25,552 nt of DNA from Acidimicrobiaceae bacterium (GTDB lineage Bacteria > Actinomycetota > Acidimicrobiia > Acidimicrobiales > Palsa-688). Position numbers and translations under genes: made by a program. Where the stretch lies: positions 35,640-61,191 of the forward strand of contig PMHU01000316.1 of NCBI GenBank assembly GCA_003156795.1, given 5' to 3'. Positions 15,312 through 23,184 of this stretch are shown here, in pieces. A model generated the notes under the pieces. The model was not told the DNA's origin, searched no databases, and was given only the letters and a program-made list of their open reading frames with translations. Every line of letters starts with the position of its first letter. The first letter of the stretch is position 1.

Positions 15312-16643
15312 ATGCCTCGATCGACGATTGGTGTAGCGCAGAGCGGCGGGCGCTGGTGGGGTCGGTGGGCGTTGGGCTCCTCTGTGTCGGTGGTCGCGGC
15401 GGTGAGCGCGTTGGTGGCCGGAGTGGTGCTGTGGGGCGGGCCTGCAGCCGTGGCGTCGGAGAATACGAGCCCCTTTACGACGCTCTCCGTCGCGGTTGGC
15501 ACCGCCCCCGTCGGGGTGGCGGTCGATGAGGCCACCGGTACCGTCTATGTCACCAACGAAGGATCGAACACGGTGTCGGTGATCGACGAGGCGACCAATA
15601 CCGTGACCGCCACCATCGCTGTCGGCTCCGAGCCTTATGGAGTGGCCGTCGACGAGACCACCGATACCATCTATGCCACCAACTTTGGATCGAACACGGT
15701 GTCGGTCATCGACGGGCCGTCCAACGCGGTGACCACCACTGTCGCGGTCGGCTCCGAGCCTTATGGAGTGGCCGTCGACGAGACCACCGACACCATCTAT
15801 GCCACCAACTTTGGAGCAGGATCGAACAGCGTGTCGGTGATCGACGGGCCCACCAACACCGTGACCGCGACCGTGTCTGTAGGCAGCGAGCCCATCGCGG
15901 TGGCTGTCGACGAGACCAGCGACACCATCTATGCGGCCAACTATCTATCGAACACGGTGTCGGTGATCGACGGACCCACCAACGCGGTGACCGCTACCGT
16001 GTCTGTCGGCTCGCCCCCCGACGGTGTCGCCGTCGACGAGACCACCGACACCATCTATGCCGCCAACTATTCAACGGGACCAGCCACGGTGTCGGTGATC
16101 GACGGGGCCACCAATGCCGTGAAGACCACCGTCCCGGTCGGCTCCGAGACCAGCGCGGTGGCGGTCGACGAGGCCACCGACATCGTCTATGCCACCAACG
16201 AAGGATCGAACACGGTGTCGGTGATCGACGGGGCCACCAATGCCGTGAAGGCCACCGTCCCGGTCGGCTCCGAGCCTGCTGGAGTGGCCGTCGACGAGAT
16301 CACCGACAACATCTATGCCGCCAACTTTGGATCGAACACGGTGTCGGTGATCATCCCGGCGACCGCGAACGTGTCACCAAGTTCGGGCCCCCCCAAAACT
16401 TCGGTGACCGTCTCAGGCCAAGGGTTCACGCCGGGCGAGACGATCAAGGTCAGCTACAAGACCGGCCTCGCATCACCGAAATCGGTCACGGTCTGCACCA
16501 CCACAGCCCTCCCCGACGGCTCCTACAGCTGCTCGGGCACGATCCCTCCCAAAGCCACAGCGGGTGCCCACACCGCTCACAAAATGCTGGTCAAAGGAGC
16601 GACCTCGCTCATCAAGGTCAAGACCACCTTCACCCTCACGTAA
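15312..16643 (+). CDS. Secreted/surface YVTN seven-repeat beta-propeller protein with C-terminal Ig-like domain
   Basis: This encodes 443 residues from ATG 15312, preceded by GGGGAGGGGACGGG. The N terminus has a long basic-hydrophobic segment (GRWWGRWALG, then VSVVAAVSALVAGVVLW) ending PAAVASEN, a signal peptide or anchor. Seven repeats of about 42 residues follow, each with GVAVDETTDTIYATN and SNTVSVIDGPTNAVTATVSVGS. These are classic YVTN/YncE propeller blades, and seven make one closed ring. The last 90 residues (from ANVSPSSGPPKTSVTVSG) look like an IPT/Ig-like or similar beta-sandwich with a Cys pair (VCTT...YSCSG) and a VKTTFTLT end. Such proteins are surface or secreted binding modules; YncE itself binds DNA in vitro, but ligand and role here are unknown. 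The blades are very similar in DNA, pointing to recent internal duplication or gene conversion. Confidence 0.88.
   Translation: MPRSTIGVAQSGGRWWGRWALGSSVSVVAAVSALVAGVVLWGGPAAVASENTSPFTTLSVAVGTAPVGVAVDEATGTVYVTNEGSNTVSVIDEATNTVTATIAVGSEPYGVAVDETTDTIYATNFGSNTVSVIDGPSNAVTTTVAVGSEPYGVAVDETTDTIYATNFGAGSNSVSVIDGPTNTVTATVSVGSEPIAVAVDETSDTIYAANYLSNTVSVIDGPTNAVTATVSVGSPPDGVAVDETTDTIYAANYSTGPATVSVIDGATNAVKTTVPVGSETSAVAVDEATDIVYATNEGSNTVSVIDGATNAVKATVPVGSEPAGVAVDEITDNIYAANFGSNTVSVIIPATANVSPSSGPPKTSVTVSGQGFTPGETIKVSYKTGLASPKSVTVCTTTALPDGSYSCSGTIPPKATAGAHTAHKMLVKGATSLIKVKTTFTLT
15621..15815 (+). repeat. Near-identical 69-base direct repeats inside the YVTN gene
   Basis: Bases 15621-15689 and 15747-15815 match at 68 of 69 positions, offset 126 bases (42 codons, one blade). 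The only difference I see is GATACC versus GACACC, a silent change. The other blades are more diverged. Confidence 0.85.
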
Positions 16644-16788
16644 CGACCAGCCAGGCGACGGTCAAGACTCGTACGGGTCCATAGATACCCATCCGTGACG
16701 ATCGCCACCTCGGCGTCGTCACCGGGGAGCGGGCCTGGCTGGTTCGGGCGTCTTGGGAGTGACGCTGGGCCAACCCGGGTCGCTCGGT

Positions 16789-17391
16789 ATGATCTCGACC
16801 TTGGCCTTCAGACCTGGATTGGCGAAGTGGTCGGCCGCGCTGGCGGTGTCCACTGGGGTCCTGCTGGTCGGCGGTTGCGGTTCCGGAAAGACTACGTCTG
16901 CCCCGACGACCTCCGAGTCGACATCGACCAGCTCGACGACCGCGGCGTCCACTTCGACGGCGGTCAACTCGACATCCAGTTCCGTAGTAGTGACTACCAC
17001 GGCCCCGGCTCAGACCACCGGCGGCTGCCAGAACCTGGTGGCCACGGTCACAGTGAAAGCAGCAGTCACCTCGACGTACGGCCAGGTGGCTACCGGCGGT
17101 GCCCTTCGACTCGTCCACATCGCCCCGGCGCCGGGCGTCTTCTTCTATGGCGAGTGCGCCACGAGGTTCTACGCCGCGACCCGATTCGTTCCAACCGCCG
17201 GTGCCACGGTCAACGAAGACGTCGCTTTGCAGGACGATGGCGCCACCATGAAGTACTTCAGCCAGCCGCAGGGCGGCACCTGGTCTCTGATTGCGAGCCA
17301 GGGCTTCCCGGGCACCCAGGGTTGTGGCACCATCACGCAATTGCCGACCGCCCTGGCCAACCTTTGGAACGAGTGTCCGTCTGGCCTTTAG
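16789..17391 (+). CDS. Putative lipoprotein with Ser/Thr-rich linker
   Basis: This encodes 200 residues from ATG 16789 (MISTLAFRPGLAKW). TTG 16753 and GTG 16759 are in-frame alternatives without better ribosome binding sites. A hydrophobic signal ends in the lipobox LLVGGC, placing the lipidated Cys at residue 30, so the protein should be anchored to the outer face of the membrane. A linker of about 45 residues of almost only Ser, Thr, Ala and Val follows, typical of exposed and possibly O-mannosylated stalks in actinobacteria. The C-terminal globular part (about 80-200) has several Cys (GGCQNL, YGECAT, GCGTIT, NECPSG) and strands such as GALRLVHIAPAPGVFFYGE and WSLIASQGFPG. No known domain is recognised. 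The 145 bases from the YVTN gene hold no gene. Confidence 0.8.
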   Translation: MISTLAFRPGLAKWSAALAVSTGVLLVGGCGSGKTTSAPTTSESTSTSSTTAASTSTAVNSTSSSVVVTTTAPAQTTGGCQNLVATVTVKAAVTSTYGQVATGGALRLVHIAPAPGVFFYGECATRFYAATRFVPTAGATVNEDVALQDDGATMKYFSQPQGGTWSLIASQGFPGTQGCGTITQLPTALANLWNECPSGL

Positions 17392-17465
17392 GTACGGGTG
17401 CGGGCGGCGGCCCCAGAGGCTGCGCCATCGCGCCTTGGCAGCCGGTCACGGTGTGTCTCCGAGGA

Positions 17466-17981
17466 TCAGTCGCCCCGAAGTCGGCTGTAGAGGACGAGGT
17501 CCCGCCATTCGCCCACCCGGAACTGCGCATGACGCAACACTCCTTCCCGGGAGAACCCGGCGGCTTCGAGGGCGCGCTGCTCTGCGATGTTGTCGACGTC
17601 GGTGGCGGCCTCGACTCGCTCGATGAGCTGGCTGGAGAACACATAGTCAGCGAGCTGACGCTGCGCCGCCGTTCCGTACCCTCGTCCTCGATGCTCGGCA
17701 AACAGCGAGATTCCGATGTTTAGCGCTCGGCAGGCAGCTGATGGTCCGTGCTGAACGGTGAACCAACTCACGGACCCCACGAGCGTCCCGTCGGTCGTTT
17801 CGACCACGAGCATCCCAGAGCCTTCACCGATTCCACCGTTGTTGGCGAAGCGGCGGTGAAATCGATTGCTCGCACCGATTTCGAAGTTGTTCCAAGGGTC
17901 TGATTCGGGCGTTTCGTTCGCGGTGAGCGTGTCGAGATCCGTTTCGCGCACCGCTCGTAGCCGTACCTTGTCCATAGACAC
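17466..17981 (-). CDS. GNAT-family N-acetyltransferase (RimJ/RimL-like)
   Basis: This encodes 171 residues. GTG 17981 is preferred because GGAG lies 6 bases before it; ATG 17975 and ATG 17993 are alternatives with poorer spacing. The protein starts VRLRAVRETDLDTLTANET, the usual RimL-type beginning (strand, then R-x-x-D-L). It then has SGMLVVETTDGTLVGSVSW, the strand RALNIGISLFAEHRGRGYG with the acetyl-CoA loop HRGRGYGT, and IERVEAATDVDN with EQRALEAAGFSREGVLR. The final strand WRDLVLYSRLRGD fits the family. Enzymes of this branch acetylate protein N termini, antibiotics or small amines; the target is unknown. It converges with the lipoprotein gene and is unrelated in sequence to the other GNAT in this window. 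Confidence 0.88.
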   Translation of the reverse strand: MSMDKVRLRAVRETDLDTLTANETPESDPWNNFEIGASNRFHRRFANNGGIGEGSGMLVVETTDGTLVGSVSWFTVQHGPSAACRALNIGISLFAEHRGRGYGTAAQRQLADYVFSSQLIERVEAATDVDNIAEQRALEAAGFSREGVLRHAQFRVGEWRDLVLYSRLRGD

Positions 17982-18033
17982 ATGTTGCTCCATCAGCCGT
18001 GACCGGTCGGCTGCGTCACCCGACGCGCATCTG

Positions 18034-18153
18034 TTACATGCGGCTGATTCGCAGGTACCGCTTGATGTCGGGTAGCGAAGCCAGCGTGAAGCTGGCCGCA
18101 GCCGCACCGAGCCCTACTAGACAGACCGTAGTCAAAACTCCTATTGCCTTCAT
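18034..18153 (-). CDS. 39-residue DUF6893-like single-pass membrane microprotein
   Basis: This is a short gene with ATG 18153 preceded by GGGAGAAACG, a good ribosome binding site, and TAA at 18034-18036. The 39 residues form one hydrophobic helix (about 3-23, VLTTVCLVGLGAAAASF). A short conserved-looking tail follows, SLPDIKRYLRISRM. The pattern of one helix followed by (R/S)LPD-x-(R/K)RYLR-(I)-x-RM matches the actinobacterial DUF6893 small proteins as I remember them. The basic tail should sit on the cytoplasmic side. The function of the family is unknown. It lies 52 bases upstream of the GNAT start on the same strand, so it may be cotranscribed with it. It would be missed by annotation with a standard length cut-off. 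Confidence 0.75.
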   Translation of the reverse strand: MKAIGVLTTVCLVGLGAAAASFTLASLPDIKRYLRISRM

Positions 18154-18378
18154 CGTTTCTCCCTGCTCGGGCGGGCGTGCCGATCGGCCACTGCCACGTC
18201 GAGTTCTACCCACACCCTAGGTCGGGAATCGCTTCAAGTCGGACAATGGCCGGGCTCGCTAGGAATGTCCGGGTCTCGACCAGTGGAACGGGCTCAACCG
18301 GTGCGGTGGAACAGGGACCGGTGTCGTGGGCTGGTTTCACGCCTCATCCCTGGTCCACGTGGGCGAGCCGTTGCCGGG

Positions 18379-18822
18379 CTACGGCTTTGGCGGCAGACTG
18401 CCCCTGTACGCCAACGGGAGCAGTTCGAGCAGCTGGCCGTCGGGGTCTCGGACGAGGATGGCGGCGCCCACGTCACTCTCCTCGATGATCTGACCGCCGA
18501 ACTCGGCGACCCGCTCGGCGGTGGCCCGAACGTCGTCGACCGATATCGACAGGTGGGTGAGCCCGGGCTCGTTCATCGTGCGCGGACGGAAGGGCGCGGT
18601 CGCACCCGGCGCGCCATAGTGCATCAGCTCGAGCACGAAGTGATCGAGGGTCAGATAAGAGGCGGTGACCCGCAGCGGTGGCGCGAGGCAGGTGAGCTTG
18701 GCGGTCGGATCGTCAGGGGGGGTGATCTCATACCAGGACTTGAAGCCGAAGACCTCCTGGTAGAAGCGCTTCGATCGTTCCAGGTCGTTGACGACCAACC
18801 CGGTGTGGTTGTACATGCCCAT
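18379..18822 (-). CDS. VOC/glyoxalase-family protein
   Basis: This encodes 147 residues. The frame stays open for about 1.1 kb further upstream, but that part is antisense to the enoyl-reductase gene and has no family character. The real start is ATG 18822 or ATG 18816 (MGMYNHTG), with GGACCG just upstream. Two beta-alpha-beta-beta-beta modules are visible: YNHTGLVVNDLERSKRFYQEVFGFK in the first, and LTHLSISVDDVRATAERVAEFGG ending VRDPDGQLLELL in the second. Metal-ligand positions typical of the superfamily are present: His6 near the start, a Glu in the FVLELM strand, His in LTHLSI and Glu in LLELLP. VOC enzymes include lactoylglutathione lyase, extradiol dioxygenases and fosfomycin-resistance enzymes; the reaction here is not determinable. 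It is divergent from the next gene across about 100 bases. Confidence 0.9.
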   Translation of the reverse strand: MGMYNHTGLVVNDLERSKRFYQEVFGFKSWYEITPPDDPTAKLTCLAPPLRVTASYLTLDHFVLELMHYGAPGATAPFRPRTMNEPGLTHLSISVDDVRATAERVAEFGGQIIEESDVGAAILVRDPDGQLLELLPLAYRGSLPPKP

Positions 18823-18924
18823 CGGTCCAACGTTAGTTCCGTGTCTCGATACCCAGCATTGGGAGTACTCGCCGACGGAGACTTTCTGATCACATGCGCC
18901 GTCGCTCGCCTCTAGCGTGGCGGC

Positions 18925-20166
18925 ATGAGTGACCGAGCCGGGCCAGATCGCACCCACCACATCGTCGTTTACGGCGCGACAGGATTCGTCGGACGCTTGG
19001 TGGCTCGATATCTGTCGGAGCAGGCTCCAGCGGGGACCCGGATTGCGTTGGGAGGCCGGAGCCAGGGGCGGCTGGCGGCGGTGCGAGACGGCCTTGGCGC
19101 CGGGGCGGCTTCCTGGCCGTTGGTGGTCGCTGACTCGCAGGATCACGACGCTATGCGAGCAATGGCATCCGGTGCAGAAGTGGTGTGCACGACCGTTGGG
19201 CCGTACGCCAAGTACGGGATGACGCTGGCCGAGGCGTGCGCCCGGGAGGGAACCCACTACGCCGACCTGACCGGCGAGGTCCTGTTCGTCCGCAGCAGCA
19301 TCGACCGCTACCACGCCGCCGCTGAAGCCAGTGGAGCGCGGATCGTACACTCCTGCGGATACGACTCGATCCCGTCGGACCTCGGGGTGCTGATGGTATA
19401 CGAGGCGGCGCGGGCTGCGGGCGCTGGGCCGTTGACCGACGCGCTGCTGGTGGCCAAAGGAAAAGGCGGAGTGAGCGGTGGGACCATCGACTCGCTGCGT
19501 ACGCAGGTTGACGCGGTACGCGCCGATCCCACCCGCCAGCAGATCATCGATGACCCGTACGCCCTGAGCCCGGACCGGGCTGGCGAGGCGGATATGGGGC
19601 CGCAGTCCGACAACTTCCGGCCCCGGCGGGACCCGATGGCGGGCGAATGGATCGGACCGTTCGTCATGGGTGCGTTCAACACCCGCATCGTCCGGCGCAG
19701 CAACGCCCTGCAGGCCTGGGCCTACGGGCGCTCCTTGAGGTACCAAGAGGCCATGGCGGGCGGCCCCGCGCCCTTCGGTCCCATCCTTGCCACCGGCATG
19801 GGCGTCGCCTTGCGGGCGAGCGCGCCCGCCATGAGCTTCTCCCCGACGCGGGCGGTGCTCGACCGATTTCTGCCCAAGCCCGGAGGCGGGCCGAGCGAGG
19901 CTACGCAGCGACGCGGGTACTTCCGGAGCGACATCTATGCCGGCACCAACGAGGGAGCTCGCTATCACGGCGTCATAGCCGGCGACGGAGACCCGGGATA
20001 CTCGGCGACCGCGGTGATGCTCGGGGAGAGCGCCCTATGCCTCGCCCTGGACCGGGCGCAGCTTCCCGACAGGTCGGGTGTCCTCACGCCGGCCACCGCG
20101 ATGGGCCACGTTCTGACCGGCCGGCTGCGGAAAGCCGGCTTCCGCTGCGAGGTCGGGACCACCTAA
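18925..20166 (+). CDS. Trans-acting enoyl reductase / saccharopine dehydrogenase-like oxidoreductase
   Basis: This encodes 413 residues from ATG 18925 (MSDRAGPDRTHHIVVYG). The N terminus is a Rossmann fold with VVYGATGFVGRLVARYL (GxTGxxG at 17-23), then RIALGGRSQGRL, VCTTVGPYAKYG and GTHYADLTGE. The last two are signature segments of the saccharopine dehydrogenase-like family that includes mycobacterial Rv2449c and the trans-acting enoyl reductase Rv2953. SCGYDSIPSDLGV and KGGVSGGTIDSL also fit that family. Rv2953 reduces a double bond during phthiocerol lipid synthesis; other members act on unknown lipids or amino-acid-like compounds. A hydrophobic stretch about 285-315 (PFGPILATGMGVALRASAP) may contact membrane or lipid substrate. 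No polyketide synthase gene is nearby, so the exact substrate is open. It converges with cbbX. Confidence 0.88.
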   Translation: MSDRAGPDRTHHIVVYGATGFVGRLVARYLSEQAPAGTRIALGGRSQGRLAAVRDGLGAGAASWPLVVADSQDHDAMRAMASGAEVVCTTVGPYAKYGMTLAEACAREGTHYADLTGEVLFVRSSIDRYHAAAEASGARIVHSCGYDSIPSDLGVLMVYEAARAAGAGPLTDALLVAKGKGGVSGGTIDSLRTQVDAVRADPTRQQIIDDPYALSPDRAGEADMGPQSDNFRPRRDPMAGEWIGPFVMGAFNTRIVRRSNALQAWAYGRSLRYQEAMAGGPAPFGPILATGMGVALRASAPAMSFSPTRAVLDRFLPKPGGGPSEATQRRGYFRSDIYAGTNEGARYHGVIAGDGDPGYSATAVMLGESALCLALDRAQLPDRSGVLTPATAMGHVLTGRLRKAGFRCEVGTT

Positions 20167-20255
20167 CCGAGGGGAGGGGAGCTGCCGGGGGACCATACCG
20201 ACGGCTCGCATGGCCGGCGACGAGGACCCGCGCTACGACCGGATGGCGGCGGTCC

Positions 20256-21179
20256 TCACCCGTCGCTGACTTCGGGCTCGGCGAAGACCCGGCTGGCGAG
20301 CAGATCGGCGTTGGTGATCAGTCGGAGTGAGTCTCGGTTCACCCGCCCACCCGCCGCGACGAGCCTGGCGGCCTGGCGCAGCCGAGCTCGGTCGATGGCG
20401 TTGCGGATGCTGCGGGCGTTGGCGAAGTTCGGCTGACTCCGGCGGCGGGCGACATAGTCCCGGAACACCGGCTCGGCCACCTCCTCGAGCTCGTAGCCTT
20501 GGTCCGCCAGCATGCGGTGACCGATCTCGACCAGGTCGTCGACGGTGAACTCGAGGAAGTCCAGATGGTGGGCGATCCGCGAGCGCAGCCCGGGGTTGAG
20601 CGAGAAGAAGCCGTCCATGCGGTCCCGGTAACCAGCCAGGATCACGACCAGGTCGTCCCGGTGCTCCTCCATGGTTTGCAGCAGGATCTCGATGCTCTCC
20701 TGGCCGTAGTCCCGTTCGTTGTCCGGCCGGTGCAGCGAGTAAGCCTCGTCGATGAACAAAACGCCACCCATGGCCCGCTGGACCACCGCCTTGGTCTTGG
20801 GCGCAGTATGGCCCACGAACTGTCCGACCAGGTCCTCCCGGCTGACGGTGACGAGGTGATCTGAGGGCAGGTAGCCGAGGGCGTGCAGGATCTCGGCCAT
20901 CTTGGTGGCCACGGTGGTCTTCCCCGTTCCCGGTGGACCTGCGAAGCACATGTGGAGGTTGGGTCTGGGAGAGCGAAGGTCATAGCGGGCTCGAAGGCGG
21001 TCGATGAGCAATAGGGCACCGATCTCGCCGAGTCGCCGCTTGACCGTCTCGAGTCCGACCAGCTGCTCGTCGAGTTGGTCGAGCGGGCGGCGGATGCCCA
21101 GCTCGGATCCCAGCGAGGCCAGGTCGACGGTGGCGCCGACCGGCAGGGGACCCTCCGCGGCTGTACCCGCGGCGTGCAT
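20256..21179 (-). CDS. cbbX: Red-type RuBisCO activase CbbX (AAA+)
   Basis: This encodes 307 residues. The frame is open to 21347, overlapping cbbS by 83 bases, but ATG 21179 has the only good ribosome binding site (GAGGG, 7-base spacer) and gives the usual CbbX length of about 310. The AAA+ core has Walker A GPPGTGKT (81-88), Walker B LFIDEA (141-146), a pore-loop region GQFVGHTAPKTK (119-130; the aromatic is Phe where other CbbX proteins have Tyr) and the SRIAHH arginine region (200-205). The C-terminal part NFANARSIRNAIDRARLRQA is highly characteristic of CbbX. CbbX forms RuBP-activated hexamers that pull on the CbbL C terminus to free inhibitory sugar phosphates. It is the last gene of cbbLSX, with an 85-base gap after cbbS. 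Confidence 0.95.
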   Translation of the reverse strand: MHAAGTAAEGPLPVGATVDLASLGSELGIRRPLDQLDEQLVGLETVKRRLGEIGALLLIDRLRARYDLRSPRPNLHMCFAGPPGTGKTTVATKMAEILHALGYLPSDHLVTVSREDLVGQFVGHTAPKTKAVVQRAMGGVLFIDEAYSLHRPDNERDYGQESIEILLQTMEEHRDDLVVILAGYRDRMDGFFSLNPGLRSRIAHHLDFLEFTVDDLVEIGHRMLADQGYELEEVAEPVFRDYVARRRSQPNFANARSIRNAIDRARLRQAARLVAAGGRVNRDSLRLITNADLLASRVFAEPEVSDG

Positions 21180-21264
21180 ATCGGCACCCTCGGCCTCGGG
21201 TAGGGCCAGAGTCGGCCCGGCCGCGGCGGCCGATCCCGGTCGGGGCATGGTGAAGCCCGAGCCG

Positions 21265-21684
21265 CTATTGGTAGCGGTCACCGTGAGGCCGTCGGGTCGA
21301 GTAGGCCGTGAGGGCATGGTGGGTCGTGCGGCCGGGGCCGTGGCCACGCTCCAGTTGGAAGCCGGGCTCGTCGCCCGGCGGTCGCTGTACCACGAAGCTG
21401 AGGGCGATGGTCTCCCGCCCCTTGCGGGCGTCGAACGCGTTGACCTTGACGTAGTGGCGGGGGAACGCCTCGCAGCATTCGTGGATCTCGTCGAGCGCGG
21501 CGCGCGGGTCGGTCAAGTCGAACATCGGCAGTCCCCACAGGTCCCAGAACAGGTTTCGCGGGTGGGGGTCATCGGTCATCTCGATGGAGATGGCCCAGCC
21601 CTGCCCGATGGCGTAGCGCAACTGGGCTTCAATGTCTGAGTCGTCGAACTGGGGAAGCTGAGAAAAAGTGCCCTGGGTGATCAT
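21265..21684 (-). CDS. cbbS: RuBisCO small subunit, red type
   Basis: This encodes 139 residues from ATG 21684, directly after the ribosome binding site GAAAGGAACGTG and 14 bases past the cbbL stop; the frame upstream is only antisense-like extension. The protein starts MITQGTFSQLPQFDDSDIEAQ and shows the small-subunit core: AQLRYAIGQGWAISIE, the NLFWDLWGLPMFDLTD motif, ALDEIHECCEAFP and YVKVNAFDARKG. It ends with the C-terminal extension (about 109-139, PGFQLERGHGPGRTTHHAL then YSTRRPHGDRY). That extension builds the beta-hairpin lining the central pore in red-type form I enzymes and is absent from green-type subunits. CbbS caps the CbbL octamer in the L8S8 holoenzyme. Tight spacing implies cotranscription and coupled translation with cbbL. 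Confidence 0.96.
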   Translation of the reverse strand: MITQGTFSQLPQFDDSDIEAQLRYAIGQGWAISIEMTDDPHPRNLFWDLWGLPMFDLTDPRAALDEIHECCEAFPRHYVKVNAFDARKGRETIALSFVVQRPPGDEPGFQLERGHGPGRTTHHALTAYSTRRPHGDRYQ

Positions 21685-21698
21685 CACGTTCCTTTCGG

Positions 21699-23141
21699 TC
21701 ACGAAGGCGTGGCGACCACGTCGGGAGTGTCGGTGGACTCGTAGTCGAAAGTCACCGATCCCCAAGTGTCGAGAGCAGCCGACAGCTCCGGGCTCGACTT
21801 GGCGGCGTGGCGGAGTATCCGTTCGCCATCGCCGAGGACGTCGCATCCTTCGTTGCGGGCCTTGATGATGGCTTCGACCGCGACACGGTTGGCCGTGGCA
21901 CCCGCGGCGATGCCCATCGGGTGTCCGATCGTCCCGCCGCCGAATTGAAGGATGCAGTCCTCACCCAGGTAGTGGAGGAGTTGATGAGCCTGGCCGGCAT
22001 GGATCCCACCCGAAGCGACCGGCATGACCCCCGGCATCGACGCCCAGCGCTGGTCGAAGTAGATCCCGTGGGCCAGATTGGCCGGGATCACGTCGTCGCG
22101 CAAGGTGTCGTAGTAGCCGGCGACCATGTTGGGGTCGCCCTCGAGCTTGCCGACGACGGTGCCGGCGTGCAGGTGGTCCACGCCCAGCAACCGGCACCAC
22201 TTGGCGATGACCCGAAATGAAACGCCGTGGGTCTTCTGACGGGTGTAGGTGCCGTGCCCGGCGCGGTGCAGGTGGAGCAGGACCCCGTTGCGCCGGGCCC
22301 ACCTCGACATCGACGTCATCGCCGTGTATCCGACGGTGAGGTCCATCATCACGATGTTGCTGCTGAGCTCCTTGGCGAAGTCGGCCCGCTCGTACATGTC
22401 CTCCATGCTGGGGCCGGTGACGTTCATGTAGTGGCCTTTGATCTCGCCGGTGCGTTCTTGGGCCTGCTCGACGGCCTCCATGCAGTACAGGAATCGTTCC
22501 CGCCAACGCATAAACGGTTGGCTGTTGATGTTCTCGTCGTCTTTGGTGAAGTCCAGGCCGCCCCGCAGTCCCTCGTAGACGACCCGGCCGTAGTTGCGCG
22601 CCGATAACCCCAGCTTGGGCTTGACCGTGCAGCCGATGAGGGGCCGTCCGTACTTGTTGAGCATTTCCCGCTCGGCGACGATCCCGTGAGGTGGTCCGTC
22701 GAATGTCTTGACGTAGGCGACAGGAATACGAAGGTCTTCGAGGCGCAGGGCCTTGAGAGCCTTGAAGCCGAACACGTTGCCGATGATCGACGACGTCATG
22801 TTGGCGATCGACCCCTCCTCGAACAGGTCGAGGTCGTAGGCGATGTAGGCGATCCATTGCTCAGGATTGCCGGGTACCGGGTCGACCCGGTAGCACTTCC
22901 CTTGATAGCGAGCGTGATCGGTCAAGCGGTCGGTCCACACCACGGTCCACGTCGCCGTTGACGATTCACCGGCTACGGCCGCGCCCGCCTCTTCGGGATC
23001 CACACCCGGTTGGGGAGTGATGCGGAAGGCGGCCAGGATGTCGGTGTCGCCGGGTTCGTAGTCCGGCCGCCAGTAGCCCATCTCCTTGTAGGAAAGCACC
23101 CCCGCGGTCCAGCGAGCATCCGCCGGCGCATCGTCGATCAT
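21699..23141 (-). CDS. cbbL: RuBisCO large subunit, red-type form I
   Basis: This encodes 480 residues from ATG 23141; GTG 23150 is an alternative, but GAGGGG lies against that GTG and about 10 bases from the ATG, so the ATG is favoured. It catalyses CO2 fixation onto ribulose 1,5-bisphosphate in the Calvin cycle. Catalytic features are intact: carbamylated Lys and metal ligands in GGLDFTKDDENINS (K200, D202, E203), TVKPKLG (K174), LHLHRAGHGTYTRQK, loop 6 GTVVGKLEGDP (K332), SGGIHAG and QFGGGTIGHPMG. Red-type character is shown by the N-terminal start (RWTAGVLSYKEMGYW), the ESSTATWTVVWTDRL segment and the partner CbbX. The C-terminal end (STDTPDVVATPS) resembles the tail gripped by CbbX. I cannot decide between subforms IC and IE by eye. 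It is the first gene of cbbLSX, divergent from cbbR. Confidence 0.97.
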   Translation of the reverse strand: MIDDAPADARWTAGVLSYKEMGYWRPDYEPGDTDILAAFRITPQPGVDPEEAGAAVAGESSTATWTVVWTDRLTDHARYQGKCYRVDPVPGNPEQWIAYIAYDLDLFEEGSIANMTSSIIGNVFGFKALKALRLEDLRIPVAYVKTFDGPPHGIVAEREMLNKYGRPLIGCTVKPKLGLSARNYGRVVYEGLRGGLDFTKDDENINSQPFMRWRERFLYCMEAVEQAQERTGEIKGHYMNVTGPSMEDMYERADFAKELSSNIVMMDLTVGYTAMTSMSRWARRNGVLLHLHRAGHGTYTRQKTHGVSFRVIAKWCRLLGVDHLHAGTVVGKLEGDPNMVAGYYDTLRDDVIPANLAHGIYFDQRWASMPGVMPVASGGIHAGQAHQLLHYLGEDCILQFGGGTIGHPMGIAAGATANRVAVEAIIKARNEGCDVLGDGERILRHAAKSSPELSAALDTWGSVTFDYESTDTPDVVATPS

Positions 23142-23184
23142 GGTCTTCACGCCCCTCAGTGTCGCAGGGCTTCAGTGACCTGTC

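Noticed and set aside
14855..15535. 226-residue minus-strand open frame
   Set aside because: It is antisense to the GNAT and the YVTN start, Pro/Thr-rich low complexity, with no motif.
18823..19968. Upstream extension of the VOC protein frame (total 529 codons)
   Set aside because: The extra 380 residues are antisense to the enoyl-reductase gene and low-complexity; a normal VOC start (MGMYNHTG) exists at 18822.
21180..21347. Longer N terminus for CbbX (363 residues)
   Set aside because: It would overlap cbbS by 83 bases, start at a GTG with GGAG only one base away, and add 56 Ala/Pro-rich residues not seen in CbbX proteins.
21685..21846. Longer N terminus for CbbS (193 residues)
   Set aside because: The extension is an out-of-frame read of the cbbL 3' end; ATG 21684 has a good ribosome binding site and family-like start.
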